Origin: JAWVFM01 sp038237625
GTDB taxonomy: Bacteria; Actinomycetota; Thermoleophilia; Solirubrobacterales; 70-9
DNA length: 64,000 nucleotides
Reading direction: 5' to 3'
Assembly (NCBI GenBank): GCA_038237625.1
Contig: JBBRYM010000010.1
Location: 1 to 64,000, forward strand
The position numbers and the translations under genes are program-made. The notes under the pieces were generated by a model. That model saw only the letters and a list, made by a program, of their open reading frames with translations. It was not told the DNA's origin and searched no databases. Shown piece after piece: positions 1-8,099 of the stretch; the stretch's first letter is position 1; each line of letters begins with the position of its first letter.

Positions 1-1
1 C

Positions 2-463
2 GACTACCAGGCCGCCGCCGATAACAACTTCACCCAGGGCGCCCTCGGCGAGGCCACCTGCGCGCTCACCAACGGCCTGCCTCCACTCGCCTTCTTTCGC
101 CCCTACACGCCTGAGCTCGTCGGCTGGTTCAACGACTTCGGCCCGGCATCGGGAATCGACACGGGGACGGGTGGCGTCGGCAGGATCGAGACCACGATCA
201 ATACCTTCTCTGCCTCGACTCCGGGCTTCCCCCAGCTCCCGCTCACCGGCATCTTCCCGCCCCCGTTCGACAATCCCGGCGCGATCAGGCAAGACTTGAC
301 CGACCTCCTGAACCAGCCCAGCCTCGGCTTCACGACCGAGCAGTTCAACCGCTGCCCCGGCGCCCTCGAGCGTCCCCGCGACGGCTCCAGCCCCTTCACG
401 GACAACGGGGCTCTCAGCGGCCCCGGCGGGTGCGACCCCAGCCTCGTTCCAACCGGCCCCTGA
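2..463 (+). CDS. Mce/MlaD-family protein, C-terminal part (5' end outside window)
   Basis: The frame is open from base 2 to the TGA at 461-463 (153 residues). The peptide holds a stretch reading FFRPYTPELVGWFNDFG, which matches the conserved segment near the end of actinobacterial Mce (mammalian cell entry) substrate-binding proteins. After it comes a Pro/Gly/Cys-rich tail. Mce proteins are envelope-anchored lipid-binding subunits of YrbE/Mce importers, so the rest of an mce operon probably lies to the left. The family call rests on this one conserved segment because the MlaD core is missing from the window. Confidence 0.6.
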   Translation, partial: DYQAAADNNFTQGALGEATCALTNGLPPLAFFRPYTPELVGWFNDFGPASGIDTGTGGVGRIETTINTFSASTPGFPQLPLTGIFPPPFDNPGAIRQDLTDLLNQPSLGFTTEQFNRCPGALERPRDGSSPFTDNGALSGPGGCDPSLVPTGP

Positions 464-488
464 ACCGCTTCCAATAACCTCGTCCACC

Positions 489-1787
489 TTGGCAGGCGAG
501 TGGCGAAACTGGACCGGCGATCAGGTCTGCAGGCCTCGCGTCATCGAGCGGCCGGGCTCGCGTCAGGAACTGGCGGAGGTGGTGGGCCGGGCGCACCGTG
601 ACGGGCGCCGGGTGCGCGTGGCGGGCTCTGGACACTCGTTCACCGAGGCCGCGCTGACCGACGACACCATGGTCTCGATCGAGCGCCTCGACGCGGTGCT
701 CGAGGCGGATCGCGACAGCGGATTGGTCCGGGTTGAGGCCGGGATCAGCCTCAGAAAGCTGGGGGAGGCGCTCTGGGCGCTGGGCCTTGCGATGGAGAAC
801 CTCGGTGACATCGACGTGCAGACGGTCGCCGGCGCGATCTCGACTGCCACCCATGGAACGGGTGCCAAGCTACGCAACATCTCCGCTCAGGTCGCGGCGA
901 TCGAGCTCGTTACCGCCGGGGGCGAAGTGCGCGAGATCACCGAAGCCGACGGCGACCTGTTGCGTGCGGCCCGCGTCTCGCTCGGGGCCCTCGGCGCGAT
1001 CAGCGCGGTGACCCTCCGTACGGTGCCCGCCTTCGCTCTCCATCGGGTCGACGACCCCCGCCCCTTGGAGGACGTGCTCGACGGCCTCGACGAGCTCGCG
1101 GCGGCGAGTGACCACTTCGAGTTCTTCGTGTTCCCGCATACGAGCGTCAAGGCGCTGGTGATCGAGCGCGGCCGAACCGAGGAACCGCCCCGACCGCGCA
1201 ACCGCGTGGCCGCCTGGGCCAACGACGTGCTGCTCGAGAATCTCGCACTCGACGCCCTGTCGCGGACGGGTCGGCGGTTTCCGTCGCTCAACCCCAGGAT
1301 CACCGGTCTGGCGGGTCGCCTGCTTTCGCGCACGGAAAGAGTGGATCGCAGCTACCGGATCTTTTCCTCGGAGCGCCGAGTGCGGTTCACGGAGATGGAA
1401 TACGCGGTCCCGCGCGACCACGGACCGGCGGCGCTGCGTCAGGTGCTGGCGATGATCGCCGAGCGCAGGATCAACGTGTTCTTCCCCATCGAGTTCCGAG
1501 TTGTGGCCGGCGACGACGCGCTGATCAGCCCGACCCACGAGCAGGACTCGTGCTACATCGCCGTCCACCAGTACCGCGGGATGGACTGGCGTGACTACTT
1601 CCAGCGCGTCGAGGACATCATGCGCTCCTATGGCGGGCGCCCGCACTGGGGCAAGCGCCATTTCCAGGACGCCGCGTCGCTGGCCGGCGTGCATCCACGA
1701 CTCGCAGACTTCCAGGCGATCCGCGACAAGCTGGATCCCGACCGGGTCTTCGCGAACGAATACACCGAGCGGGTGCTCGGGCCGTAG
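489..1787 (+). CDS. FAD-linked aldonolactone oxidase (D-arabinono-1,4-lactone oxidase family)
   Basis: A 432-aa flavoprotein of the vanillyl-alcohol-oxidase fold. An N-terminal FAD_binding_4 domain carries the AGSGHS segment (His49, the position used for covalent flavin linkage in this family) and GAISTATHGTG near residue 115. A C-terminal ALO domain contains HWGK near residue 388, a family hallmark. The expected reaction is oxidation of an aldono-1,4-lactone with oxygen or another acceptor. The start is TTG, chosen because the conserved WRNW opening follows directly; no clear Shine-Dalgarno is visible. It converges with the PLP-type enzyme on the other strand, a pairing also known from other actinobacteria. 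Confidence 0.85.
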   Translation: MAGEWRNWTGDQVCRPRVIERPGSRQELAEVVGRAHRDGRRVRVAGSGHSFTEAALTDDTMVSIERLDAVLEADRDSGLVRVEAGISLRKLGEALWALGLAMENLGDIDVQTVAGAISTATHGTGAKLRNISAQVAAIELVTAGGEVREITEADGDLLRAARVSLGALGAISAVTLRTVPAFALHRVDDPRPLEDVLDGLDELAAASDHFEFFVFPHTSVKALVIERGRTEEPPRPRNRVAAWANDVLLENLALDALSRTGRRFPSLNPRITGLAGRLLSRTERVDRSYRIFSSERRVRFTEMEYAVPRDHGPAALRQVLAMIAERRINVFFPIEFRVVAGDDALISPTHEQDSCYIAVHQYRGMDWRDYFQRVEDIMRSYGGRPHWGKRHFQDAASLAGVHPRLADFQAIRDKLDPDRVFANEYTERVLGP

Positions 1788-1804
1788 CAGCCGGCGGCCC
1801 GCTC

Positions 1805-3034
1805 CTAGAGGAACGCCTGGCCGTCGCCGCGATAAGTGGGGACCTCGTCGACGATCTCCTCTCCGGCCACTAGGTAGAGGGAGTTGAAGTGCTCACAGAG
1901 CTCGCCGGCCTTGGCGTGGCGCATGTAGATGCGGTTGCCGATCCCGATCCGCCGGGCCACCCCGCCGATCAGCGGCGTCTGGACCTCGCCCGCCCCCTCC
2001 TCGGGGGCGAGCTCCAGTCCGGTTGGCAAGTAAGGCTGCGGCAGCCGGTCGCGCCCGCCGCCGCCGGACGCCACGTATCCGCCGCCGAGGGCAGTCGCGA
2101 CCCCCGGGCCAGGGCGGCGGACGACCGAGATCGCGAACAGCGCGGCGGGCTCCAGCGCCAGCGATCGGTAGTTGTCGAAGAGGGCAGGCGCGTAGAACCC
2201 CGACCCCGCAGTGAGCTCCGTGACCGTCCCGGCGCCTGCCGTGCGCGCGAGGCTGCCGGTACCCCCGCCGTTGACGAATCGAAGGGGGGAGACCTCGCGC
2301 ACCGCGGCGACGATCTCGGGCAGGCGGCGGGCGAGGTCGCGCTCCGAGCGCGACTGCATCCATCGGATCGCGGCGCTTCGGAAGGGCCGGCCCGGGACGC
2401 GATCGCCCACGCCGGCGATCTGCCCCTCGTATGCCATGAGGCCAGTGAGCTCGGTGCCCGGACGGCCCGCCACCTCCTGCGCGAGCCGGCGCGCCTGCGC
2501 AGGCCAGTGAAGCGGCGAGCGCTTGGGGCCGACGCGCGCCAGCCGCCCCTTGGCCAGCCACCAGCCGGCGTCGATGTCGATCGCCACCGGAATGCGGGCC
2601 GGGCCGTTGCCGATGGTCGCCTCGATCAGGTCGAGCTGGGCCACCGCGTCGATCATCAGCACCGGGGCCTGTCCGGGCTCCGACATCGTGAGACGGGCGA
2701 GCTCCGCGATCGCCGGCCGGTCGACGGTCGGGTAGGCGACGACGATGTCATCGAACCCATGCGCACGCAGCCACAGGGCCTCGGGAAGCGTGTAGGCGAG
2801 GATGCCCTGGAAGGTCGCGTCGAGGGCCAGGATCCGCCGCAGCATCTCCGCCGAGCGCACCGACTTCGAGGCGATGCGAATCGGGAGCCCGCCGGCCTGC
2901 GCAACCAGCGCCGCACCGTTGCGCGCCAGCGCATCGAGATCGACGAAGGCGAACGGCGGCGTCACCGCGCCGAAGATGGCCTCGTAGCGCTCATGGAGGC
3001 GTGCCGCGCTCGTCTCGGTGAGACCGTCGCTCAA
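1805..3034 (-). CDS. PLP-dependent amino acid deaminase/aldolase (alanine-racemase-fold, D-threonine aldolase-like)
   Basis: A 409-aa protein with an alanine racemase N-terminal-type TIM barrel: FVDLDALARN, then RIASKSVRS carrying the likely PLP lysine, DIDAGWW, and LMAYEGQIAG. A C-terminal beta domain ends with NSLYLVAGEEIVDEVPTYRGDG. Family members act on D-threonine or D-serine-like substrates; the substrate here is unknown. The open frame extends upstream through tRNA-Ser, which cannot be coding, so I place the start at TTG 3034-3032, giving a length typical of the family. A -10-like TAGATA lies on this strand at 3058-3053. Confidence 0.75.
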   Translation of the reverse strand: MSDGLTETSAARLHERYEAIFGAVTPPFAFVDLDALARNGAALVAQAGGLPIRIASKSVRSAEMLRRILALDATFQGILAYTLPEALWLRAHGFDDIVVAYPTVDRPAIAELARLTMSEPGQAPVLMIDAVAQLDLIEATIGNGPARIPVAIDIDAGWWLAKGRLARVGPKRSPLHWPAQARRLAQEVAGRPGTELTGLMAYEGQIAGVGDRVPGRPFRSAAIRWMQSRSERDLARRLPEIVAAVREVSPLRFVNGGGTGSLARTAGAGTVTELTAGSGFYAPALFDNYRSLALEPAALFAISVVRRPGPGVATALGGGYVASGGGGRDRLPQPYLPTGLELAPEEGAGEVQTPLIGGVARRIGIGNRIYMRHAKAGELCEHFNSLYLVAGEEIVDEVPTYRGDGQAFL

Positions 3035-3052
3035 CTCGCGCCGAGCGTATCC

Positions 3053-3063
3053 GTATCTAGAAT
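3053..3063. promoter_or_regulatory. Overlapping divergent -10-like hexamers
   Basis: TAGAAT on the plus strand (3058-3063) lies 37 nt before tRNA-Ser, and TAGATA on the minus strand (3058-3053) lies 19 nt before the TTG start of the deaminase/aldolase. No good -35 is visible for either. The call rests on position and -10 resemblance only. Confidence 0.3.
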
Positions 3064-3069
3064 CGCTCG

Positions 3070-3089
3070 GCCGGCCGCCAGCGGCCGGC
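3070..3089. repeat. Perfect 9-bp inverted repeat upstream of tRNA-Ser
   Basis: GCCGGCCGC, a 2-nt spacer (CA), then GCGGCCGGC. It lies between the divergent -10-like elements and the tRNA-Ser gene. It could be a regulatory-protein site, a hairpin in the 5' leader of the tRNA transcript, or simply GC-rich symmetry. Confidence 0.5.
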
Positions 3090-3099
3090 GCTCGTACCC

Positions 3100-3189
3100 G
3101 GAGAGGTGGCCGAGTGGCTGAAGGCACTCGCCTGCTAAGCGAGTAGGGGGCGACAAGCTCTCTCGAGGGTTCGAATCCCTCCCTCTCCG
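3100..3189 (+). tRNA. tRNA-Ser (anticodon GCT)
   Basis: A 90-nt class II tRNA. The acceptor GGAGAGG pairs with CCTCTCC (3182-3188) with discriminator G3189. The anticodon stem CTCGC/GCGAG encloses loop CTGCTAA, giving anticodon GCT at 3134-3136 (reads AGC/AGU). A long variable arm follows, and the T arm is GAGGG TTCGAAT CCCTC. No CCA is encoded. No second copy of its 3' end was found in the window. Confidence 0.97.
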
Positions 3190-3200
3190 CTCCACCCGGG

Positions 3201-3248
3201 GCGAACGTCCCGCGCGCGGGCTTGTAGGCGGGCATGAGGGACGTTCGC
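3201..3248 (+). repeat. Perfect 11-bp inverted repeat spanning the start codon of the AbiEi/DUF559 gene
   Basis: GCGAACGTCCC (3201-3211) and GGGACGTTCGC (3238-3248) are exact reverse complements separated by 26 nt. The right arm begins just after the ATG at 3234, inside the coding sequence. The GAGGGACGTTCG core recurs at the gene's stop codon. It could be an autoregulatory operator, an RNA hairpin limiting translation, or an element end. Confidence 0.7.
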
Positions 3249-4139
3249 ATCGCGGGCTTGGCCGGCGGGCAGTTCAACCGCATCTCGCGACAGCAGCTCC
3301 TGGAGCTCGGGGTCAGCGCCGACACGGTCGACGACTGGCTCGCGAAGGGGAAGCTTGTTGCGGTAGAGCAGGGCGTGTTCGCCATCGCTCCCCTCCTGGG
3401 CTACGACGATCGCGGCAGGTGGATGGGGGCGACCCTGACCGCGCTTGGAACTGTGCTCAGCCACGTGAGCGCAGCGAGCGCCTGGGGCTTTTGGTCATTG
3501 CCGCGCCCCTTCGAGACCGTCACACGACCCGGAAGCGGTGGCCCGCGCCGCCATGGGGGGCTTCGTGTTTATCGCAGCCTCACGTTGGAGGGCGATTGGA
3601 TGCTCCTCGACGGTATCCCGATCACGACGGTGGAGCGCACGTTGCTCGACCTCGCCGCGAGGGTGAGCGACAGGGCGCTCGCGAGAGCAGTAAGGGAGGT
3701 GATTCGGCTGGAGAAGACCACCCTCATCGCAATCGGCGACGCGCTTGGCAAGCACCGCGGCCGGCGCGGAGCGGCGCGACTGGGAGCCGTCCTCTCCCGT
3801 TACTCGGGATTGCCACTGAACCGAGCGCGCAGTGGTGCCGAAGTTCGCGCTTTGGAATGCCTCCGCGACGCGGGCCGTCCCCCGCCCGCCCTCAACCGCC
3901 GAATCGCCGGTGAGGAAGCGGACCTCAGCTGGCAGGCATTCAGGCTCATCGTTGAGATCGACGGCGGACCGTTTCACCTCGACGTGGGCGAGGACAAGCG
4001 CAAGCAAGCTCGCTGGGAAGCTGCAGGCTGGACCGTCCGGCGCATCCCATCGGACGCGGTGTACGAGCGCCCCGGAGAGCTCTTGCGCCTCGCGCCGCCG
4101 GCGAACGCCGCGCCCAGCGTCCCTCATCCCGGCAAATAA
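3234..4139 (+). CDS. AbiEi-type antitoxin-domain protein with C-terminal DUF559 (Vsr/endonuclease-like) domain
   Basis: A 301-aa protein. Residues 1-50 look like the winged helix of AbiEi-type antitoxins (ISRQQLLELGVSADTVDDWL, then GKLVAVEQGVFAI). The middle carries the VERTLLDLAARVSD segment of AbiEi-like proteins. The last 70 residues match DUF559, a PD-(D/E)XK/Vsr-like fold: LIVEIDGGPFH, then conserved Asp/Arg and GWTVRRI. It could be a solo DNA-binding nuclease-like protein; no AbiEii toxin partner is adjacent. It sits just after tRNA-Ser, and inverted repeats with a shared core overlap both its ATG and its TAA. Function is not established. Confidence 0.7.
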   Translation: MRDVRIAGLAGGQFNRISRQQLLELGVSADTVDDWLAKGKLVAVEQGVFAIAPLLGYDDRGRWMGATLTALGTVLSHVSAASAWGFWSLPRPFETVTRPGSGGPRRHGGLRVYRSLTLEGDWMLLDGIPITTVERTLLDLAARVSDRALARAVREVIRLEKTTLIAIGDALGKHRGRRGAARLGAVLSRYSGLPLNRARSGAEVRALECLRDAGRPPPALNRRIAGEEADLSWQAFRLIVEIDGGPFHLDVGEDKRKQARWEAAGWTVRRIPSDAVYERPGELLRLAPPANAAPSVPHPGK

Positions 4140-4158
4140 GCAGGTACGAGGGACGTTC
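4117..4158 (+). repeat. Imperfect inverted repeat spanning the stop codon of the AbiEi/DUF559 gene
   Basis: GCGTCCCTCAT (from 4117) faces ACGAGGGACGTTC (from 4146), pairing over about 8-10 bp with G-U tolerance around the TAA at 4137-4139. The right arm shares GAGGGACGTTCG with the repeat at the gene's start, so related sequences bracket the gene. There is no T-tract, so it is not a standard terminator. Confidence 0.55.
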
Positions 4159-4222
4159 GGCGGGTTTGGGGCTGAACCCTCGGGCTTGGCGGAGCGTCGG
4201 CTGACCGTGGCAGAGAGAGGGG

Positions 4223-5143
4223 CTACGGAGTCTCGGTGGCGGGCTTGTCCGTTGGGTGCGGGCCGCGCTCGGACCCGTGCGGGTGTGGCAGGTGCGGGTG
4301 TGGCATGTGCAACACGCCGTGCTCGGGCTCGTGCGCGACCTCGTCGGCGACCCGGTCAGGCGGGGTCGCGTCGCGCCGGGTGATCGAGAGGAAGACGACC
4401 AGGGCCAGGATCGTCCCAAGGAAGATGTAGCTCGTGGTCGTGGTGCCGAGGTTGAGCCCGCCGTGCTTGGACTTCTGCGACATCCAGTCGCCGATCGAGG
4501 CGCCAAGCGGCCGGGTGAGGATGTAGGCGACCCAGAAAGCCAAAACCGCGTTCAGCTTGAAGCGGAAATGGCTGAAGGCGATGATCGCGATCGCCGCGGC
4601 GAAGATCAGCGCCGACGGGAAGTAACCGAGGGCAAACTTCTCCGCGACGAGATCGCCGGCCGACGTGCCGAGGGCGAACGTGAACAGGATCGCCAGCCAG
4701 TAGAAGGCCTCGCGCTTGCTGTTGTAGACCGTGTGGATTGAGAGCGTGCGCTCGCTCCAGTACCAGATGCCGAACACGACTGCCAGGATCCCCGCAAAGA
4801 TCGGGGTCGTGGTCGTCAGCGAGATGCCGTAGCCGTCGACCAGGTTGTCGCTGAACAGGGTGCCGACGACGCTGATCAAAACTACGCCCAGCCAATAGAG
4901 CCCGGGCACGTAGCGTCGTGATTTGAACTGGAAGAAGAGCGCGACGAGGAGAACGCCACCCATGATGTAGGTGAGGTTCGTCAGGCCAAGGTTGAAGGTC
5001 TGGTCCAGATTGTCCGCAAAGGTCTCCCCGACCGTTGTGCAGAGAATCTTGATGATCCAGAAGTAGAGGGTGATCTCCGGGACCTTGTTGAGCATCTGTC
5101 GGCCGATGTCCTTGGCCGTGCGCTTCTGCGCAATCGCGTTCAT
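4223..5143 (-). CDS. Multi-pass membrane protein, COG4705-like, with four internal repeats and a His-rich tail
   Basis: A 306-aa integral membrane protein with about eight hydrophobic segments. A unit with a short G-x(4)-D motif followed by two helices recurs four times: VGETFADNL, VGTLFSDNL, LGTSAGDL and LGASIGDW. The soluble C-terminus is rich in His-Pro (MPHPHLPHPH). This resembles COG4705, a family of uncharacterised membrane-anchored proteins. The repeated buried acidic residues and the His-rich tail suggest cation handling, but that is only an inference. The start is ATG 5143; it is transcribed away from the lipoprotein gene at 5255. Confidence 0.7.
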   Translation of the reverse strand: MNAIAQKRTAKDIGRQMLNKVPEITLYFWIIKILCTTVGETFADNLDQTFNLGLTNLTYIMGGVLLVALFFQFKSRRYVPGLYWLGVVLISVVGTLFSDNLVDGYGISLTTTTPIFAGILAVVFGIWYWSERTLSIHTVYNSKREAFYWLAILFTFALGTSAGDLVAEKFALGYFPSALIFAAAIAIIAFSHFRFKLNAVLAFWVAYILTRPLGASIGDWMSQKSKHGGLNLGTTTTSYIFLGTILALVVFLSITRRDATPPDRVADEVAHEPEHGVLHMPHPHLPHPHGSERGPHPTDKPATETP

Positions 5144-5254
5144 GGCGGCGAGAGTGGCAACGGGCGCCTGAACGACTCCTGACTTAAGCTCACTTAATCG
5201 GCCGGGTTTGGGTGGTTCAGGCGGACTTCATGGGCGGCCGGGTAGCTTCGGCCG

Positions 5255-6406
5255 ATGACGCGAAGGCGCCGGCCCACCAGATTGCCCAGGGTTGTCCTGG
5301 CGATGATCGGCCTCGCATTCCTCGCTGGGTGCGGCGGCGGGGGGACGACGGCCGCTGATTCGACGGCAACGACCGCGAGCGCAGCGCCCCAGAAGCGCAT
5401 CCTCCACATCAGCCGCCCCGCCAAGTCCGCCCGTTGTCATGGCGCGCTCACGCAACCCGGCTCGGATCCCAGCGTCCTGCCAGGGCCGGTTCTGATCGCC
5501 GACAAGGCGAACAGCCGCCTCCTCGAGGTGGACCCCTGCGGACATCTTCTCTGGCAATTTCCGCGGCCCGGCGACCTCGCCCCGGGCCAGACCTTCAACG
5601 TTCCCGACGACGCCTTCTTCACCCCTGACGGACACCAGGTGATCGCTACGCAGGAGGACGACTTCGCCATCACGCTCGTGGACGTCCGGCGTCATCTCAT
5701 CGCCTACCGCTACGGACAGCCGGGTGTCTACGGCTCGGATGCAAACCACCTCTATAACCCCGACGATGCGATCGCCCTGCCCGGAGGCGACATCCTCGCC
5801 GCCGACATCAAGAACTGCCGGCTGGTCGTCCTGAGCCCGCCATCCCACGACCTTGTCCGCCAGCTAGGAGCCACCTCGAGCTGCGTTCACGACCCGCCGG
5901 CGGGATTCGGCAGCCCGAACGGAGCGTTTCCCATGCGAAACGGCGGCACGGTGGTCACCGAGATAAACGGCGACTGGGTCGACTTTCTAACAGCGGACGG
6001 CAAGCTCAAGGGGGCTGTCCACGCCCCCGGCTTCTCGTATCCGTCCGACACCAACCAGGTTGGCCCCAACCGCTTTCTCAGCGTCGACTACACCAGCCCC
6101 GGCGCGATCGAGGAATTCGACGCCACCGGCAAGCTGATCTGGCGGTTTGCTCCGGGTGGCTCCGCTGCCCTCGACCATCCCTCCCTGGCATTGCCGCTTC
6201 CCAACGGCGACGTCCTGGTGAACGACGACTACAACGACCGCGTGATCGTGGTCGACCCGAAACAACAGAAGATCGTTTGGCAGTACGGGCACATGGCCGC
6301 GGCGGGAACCGCCCCCGGCTATCTCAACATTCCCGACGGAGTCGACCTCGCACCACCGCACTCCCTAATCAATCGCTTTCCGAACGCGAAGGCGCCCGGG
6401 CGATAG
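5255..6406 (+). CDS. Secreted beta-propeller lipoprotein (NHL/PQQ-like)
   Basis: A 383-aa protein with an Arg-rich n-region, a hydrophobic segment and lipobox LAGC (Cys26) followed by Gly-rich linker, so it is probably anchored outside the membrane. The rest consists of repeated beta-strand blades such as NSRLLEVDPCGHLLWQF, NPDDAIALPGGDILAAD and HPSLALPLPNGDVLVNDDYN, as in NHL or PQQ-binding propellers and some arylsulfotransferase-like proteins. No catalytic residues are recognised and the ligand is unknown. Confidence 0.75.
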   Translation: MTRRRRPTRLPRVVLAMIGLAFLAGCGGGGTTAADSTATTASAAPQKRILHISRPAKSARCHGALTQPGSDPSVLPGPVLIADKANSRLLEVDPCGHLLWQFPRPGDLAPGQTFNVPDDAFFTPDGHQVIATQEDDFAITLVDVRRHLIAYRYGQPGVYGSDANHLYNPDDAIALPGGDILAADIKNCRLVVLSPPSHDLVRQLGATSSCVHDPPAGFGSPNGAFPMRNGGTVVTEINGDWVDFLTADGKLKGAVHAPGFSYPSDTNQVGPNRFLSVDYTSPGAIEEFDATGKLIWRFAPGGSAALDHPSLALPLPNGDVLVNDDYNDRVIVVDPKQQKIVWQYGHMAAAGTAPGYLNIPDGVDLAPPHSLINRFPNAKAPGR

Positions 6407-6412
6407 CCGGAT

Positions 6413-7423
6413 CTAGGGCGTGGACCGCAGGCCGATCCGCACGATCGAGTCGAGCGGCGCCGAAGCCGACCCGAGCCCGCCGATCAGATACGCAGAGCTC
6501 CCGACAACGGCTGCGGAAGCGTTCGCCACCGGATGCGGAAGGTGAACGCCCGCCGAAACAGCGTCGCCGCCCGGAGGGATTCGGAGGATGCGATCCGTGG
6601 GAACCCCGCCGGACTCGCCTCCGAGGACATAGACACGGCCGCCGATCGCGATGCCCGAGGCGTGATCGAGGGGGCTCGGCAGATGACCCACGATGCGAGC
6701 TGACCCCGTGCCGGTGTCGACGGACTGGATCGCGTCGGTTGGCACGCCCGAGCCGGTGAGCCCGCCGGCGACGTAGATAAAGCCCGACCGCAGGGCCACG
6801 GCGGGATAGCGGACTCCAATCGGCAGCCTCGCCACGACCTCGAGTCCAACGCCGTCGCGGGTCGAAAGCACGGCAGGCAGCGGGCGGGTTCCGTCGTAGC
6901 CGCCAACGACGTAGGCGGTGCGCCCCGACGATACGGCGGTGGTGTCCGATCGTGGCGAGGGCAGCCTGCCGACGACCTGGGCCGAGGACGTGCTGCTGGT
7001 CAGAGCTTCGATCGAGTCGGTGCTCGAAACCGAGCCGCCGCCGATCACAAGGGTCCTGCCGCCAACCGTCGCTGCCGCCTCGTCGTGAAGCGGCTCCGGG
7101 AGTAGGCCTGCGCCAACCGTTCGCCCGGTGGCCGGGTCGATTGCAGTGACGCTGCTGGTGGAAACGCCCTTCGCGTCGAGCCCGCCAATCACGAGGACCC
7201 GACGTCCGACCGTCGCGGTTGCTTCGCCTGAGACGGGAGCCGGCAGTGAGAGCCGGGAGGCAGTCGCGAAGAGCTGCTCTCGAGCCGGGCGGGGTGCGCG
7301 CGGGGTCGCGCCGGGCGATGCCGGCACCGTCGACCCCGAGCCGCCGCCGCCCGAGCACCCTGCGGCGACGGCCAGCGCAAGCCCCATGGCCGCCCATGCG
7401 AAGAGGGCTCTCGGATTCGCCAT
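6413..7423 (-). CDS. Kelch-repeat beta-propeller lipoprotein
   Basis: A 336-aa protein from the ATG at 7423. The frame is open further upstream, but this start places a lipoprotein signal correctly: MANPRALFAW, a hydrophobic core, then AAGC and a Gly/Ser linker. At least six Kelch-like blades follow, each with a hydrophobic stretch and double glycine (LVIGGLDA, YVVGGYDG, YVAGGLTG, YVLGGESG, YLIGGLGS). Such proteins usually mediate binding. It converges with the preceding propeller lipoprotein, with 6 nt between the two stops. Confidence 0.8.
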   Translation of the reverse strand: MANPRALFAWAAMGLALAVAAGCSGGGGSGSTVPASPGATPRAPRPAREQLFATASRLSLPAPVSGEATATVGRRVLVIGGLDAKGVSTSSVTAIDPATGRTVGAGLLPEPLHDEAAATVGGRTLVIGGGSVSSTDSIEALTSSTSSAQVVGRLPSPRSDTTAVSSGRTAYVVGGYDGTRPLPAVLSTRDGVGLEVVARLPIGVRYPAVALRSGFIYVAGGLTGSGVPTDAIQSVDTGTGSARIVGHLPSPLDHASGIAIGGRVYVLGGESGGVPTDRILRIPPGGDAVSAGVHLPHPVANASAAVVGSSAYLIGGLGSASAPLDSIVRIGLRSTP

Positions 7424-7517
7424 CACGTCACGACGATCGCCGCTGTGACCTGAACGCAACCTTGCCGGCCCGCGGACGTTCAGGAGGAATTCACCCGACG
7501 CGGGGCACGCTGGGCCC

Positions 7518-8099
7518 ATGAGTTTTTCACTTCGTTACTGCTTTGCCGGTGCGCTCGCCATGGTTTCCCTACTCGCGGTGGGCTGCGGCTCGAGCTCGAC
7601 CTCGCCCAACTCCACCTCGACCTCGGAGGCTCAATCGGCGTCCGCCGGGGACATCCCCGACAACCAGCACTTCCTCGGCTACAAGAACACCGCGGCCGGC
7701 TACTCCGTGAAGTATCCGGAAGGCTGGGCGAGAAAGGGATCGCCGACCAACCTGACCTTCGCCGACAAGGACAACCAGGTGCACATCGCGGTGACGAGCG
7801 GCTCCGCTCCAAGCGTTGCCGCGGCGCGCTCGGCGCTCGAGCGCTCCATCCCCGCCTCCAGCCAGCTCAAGGTGAAGACGGCGACCACGCAACCGGTGTC
7901 CGGAGCCAAGGCGATCCACATCACCTACGACGAGCTCGGCCCAGCCGACCCCGTCACCGGCAAGAGCCTCACGCTGATGGTCGACCGCTACGTCCTGGCG
8001 AAGGGGGGAAAGGTCGCCACCGTCGATGAGTCGACGCCGGTGGGAGTCGACAACGTAGACGCTTACCGACTCATCATCGAGAGCTTCAAGTGGGCCTAG
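7518..8099 (+). CDS. Small secreted lipoprotein, PsbP/DUF1795-like
   Basis: A 193-aa protein with a signal peptide and lipobox LAVGC at about residue 23, followed by a Ser/Thr-rich linker. The folded part starts GYKNTAAGYSVKYPEGWARKG, the opening of PsbP- or DUF1795-like domains (for example LpqN-type lipoproteins), with regular alternating strands to the C-terminus. The following ABC ATPase starts inside its last codons, which suggests it is the extracytoplasmic partner of that transporter. Its function is not known. Confidence 0.75.
   Translation: MSFSLRYCFAGALAMVSLLAVGCGSSSTSPNSTSTSEAQSASAGDIPDNQHFLGYKNTAAGYSVKYPEGWARKGSPTNLTFADKDNQVHIAVTSGSAPSVAAARSALERSIPASSQLKVKTATTQPVSGAKAIHITYDELGPADPVTGKSLTLMVDRYVLAKGGKVATVDESTPVGVDNVDAYRLIIESFKWA

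Noticed and set aside
1889..3121. A 410-codon plus-strand frame
   Set aside because: It is antisense to the PLP enzyme, with typical shadow composition.
3165..3189. Second copy of the tRNA-Ser 3' end as an attachment site
   Set aside because: No matching stretch was noticed elsewhere in the window, so no island can be claimed at this tRNA.
3035..3385. Upstream extension of the deaminase/aldolase frame
   Set aside because: It runs through tRNA-Ser and into the AbiEi/DUF559 gene, and the peptide has no similarity to the enzyme family.
7424..7519. N-terminal extension of the Kelch lipoprotein
   Set aside because: It would bury the signal peptide behind 32 residues; the ATG at 7423 gives a normal lipoprotein start.
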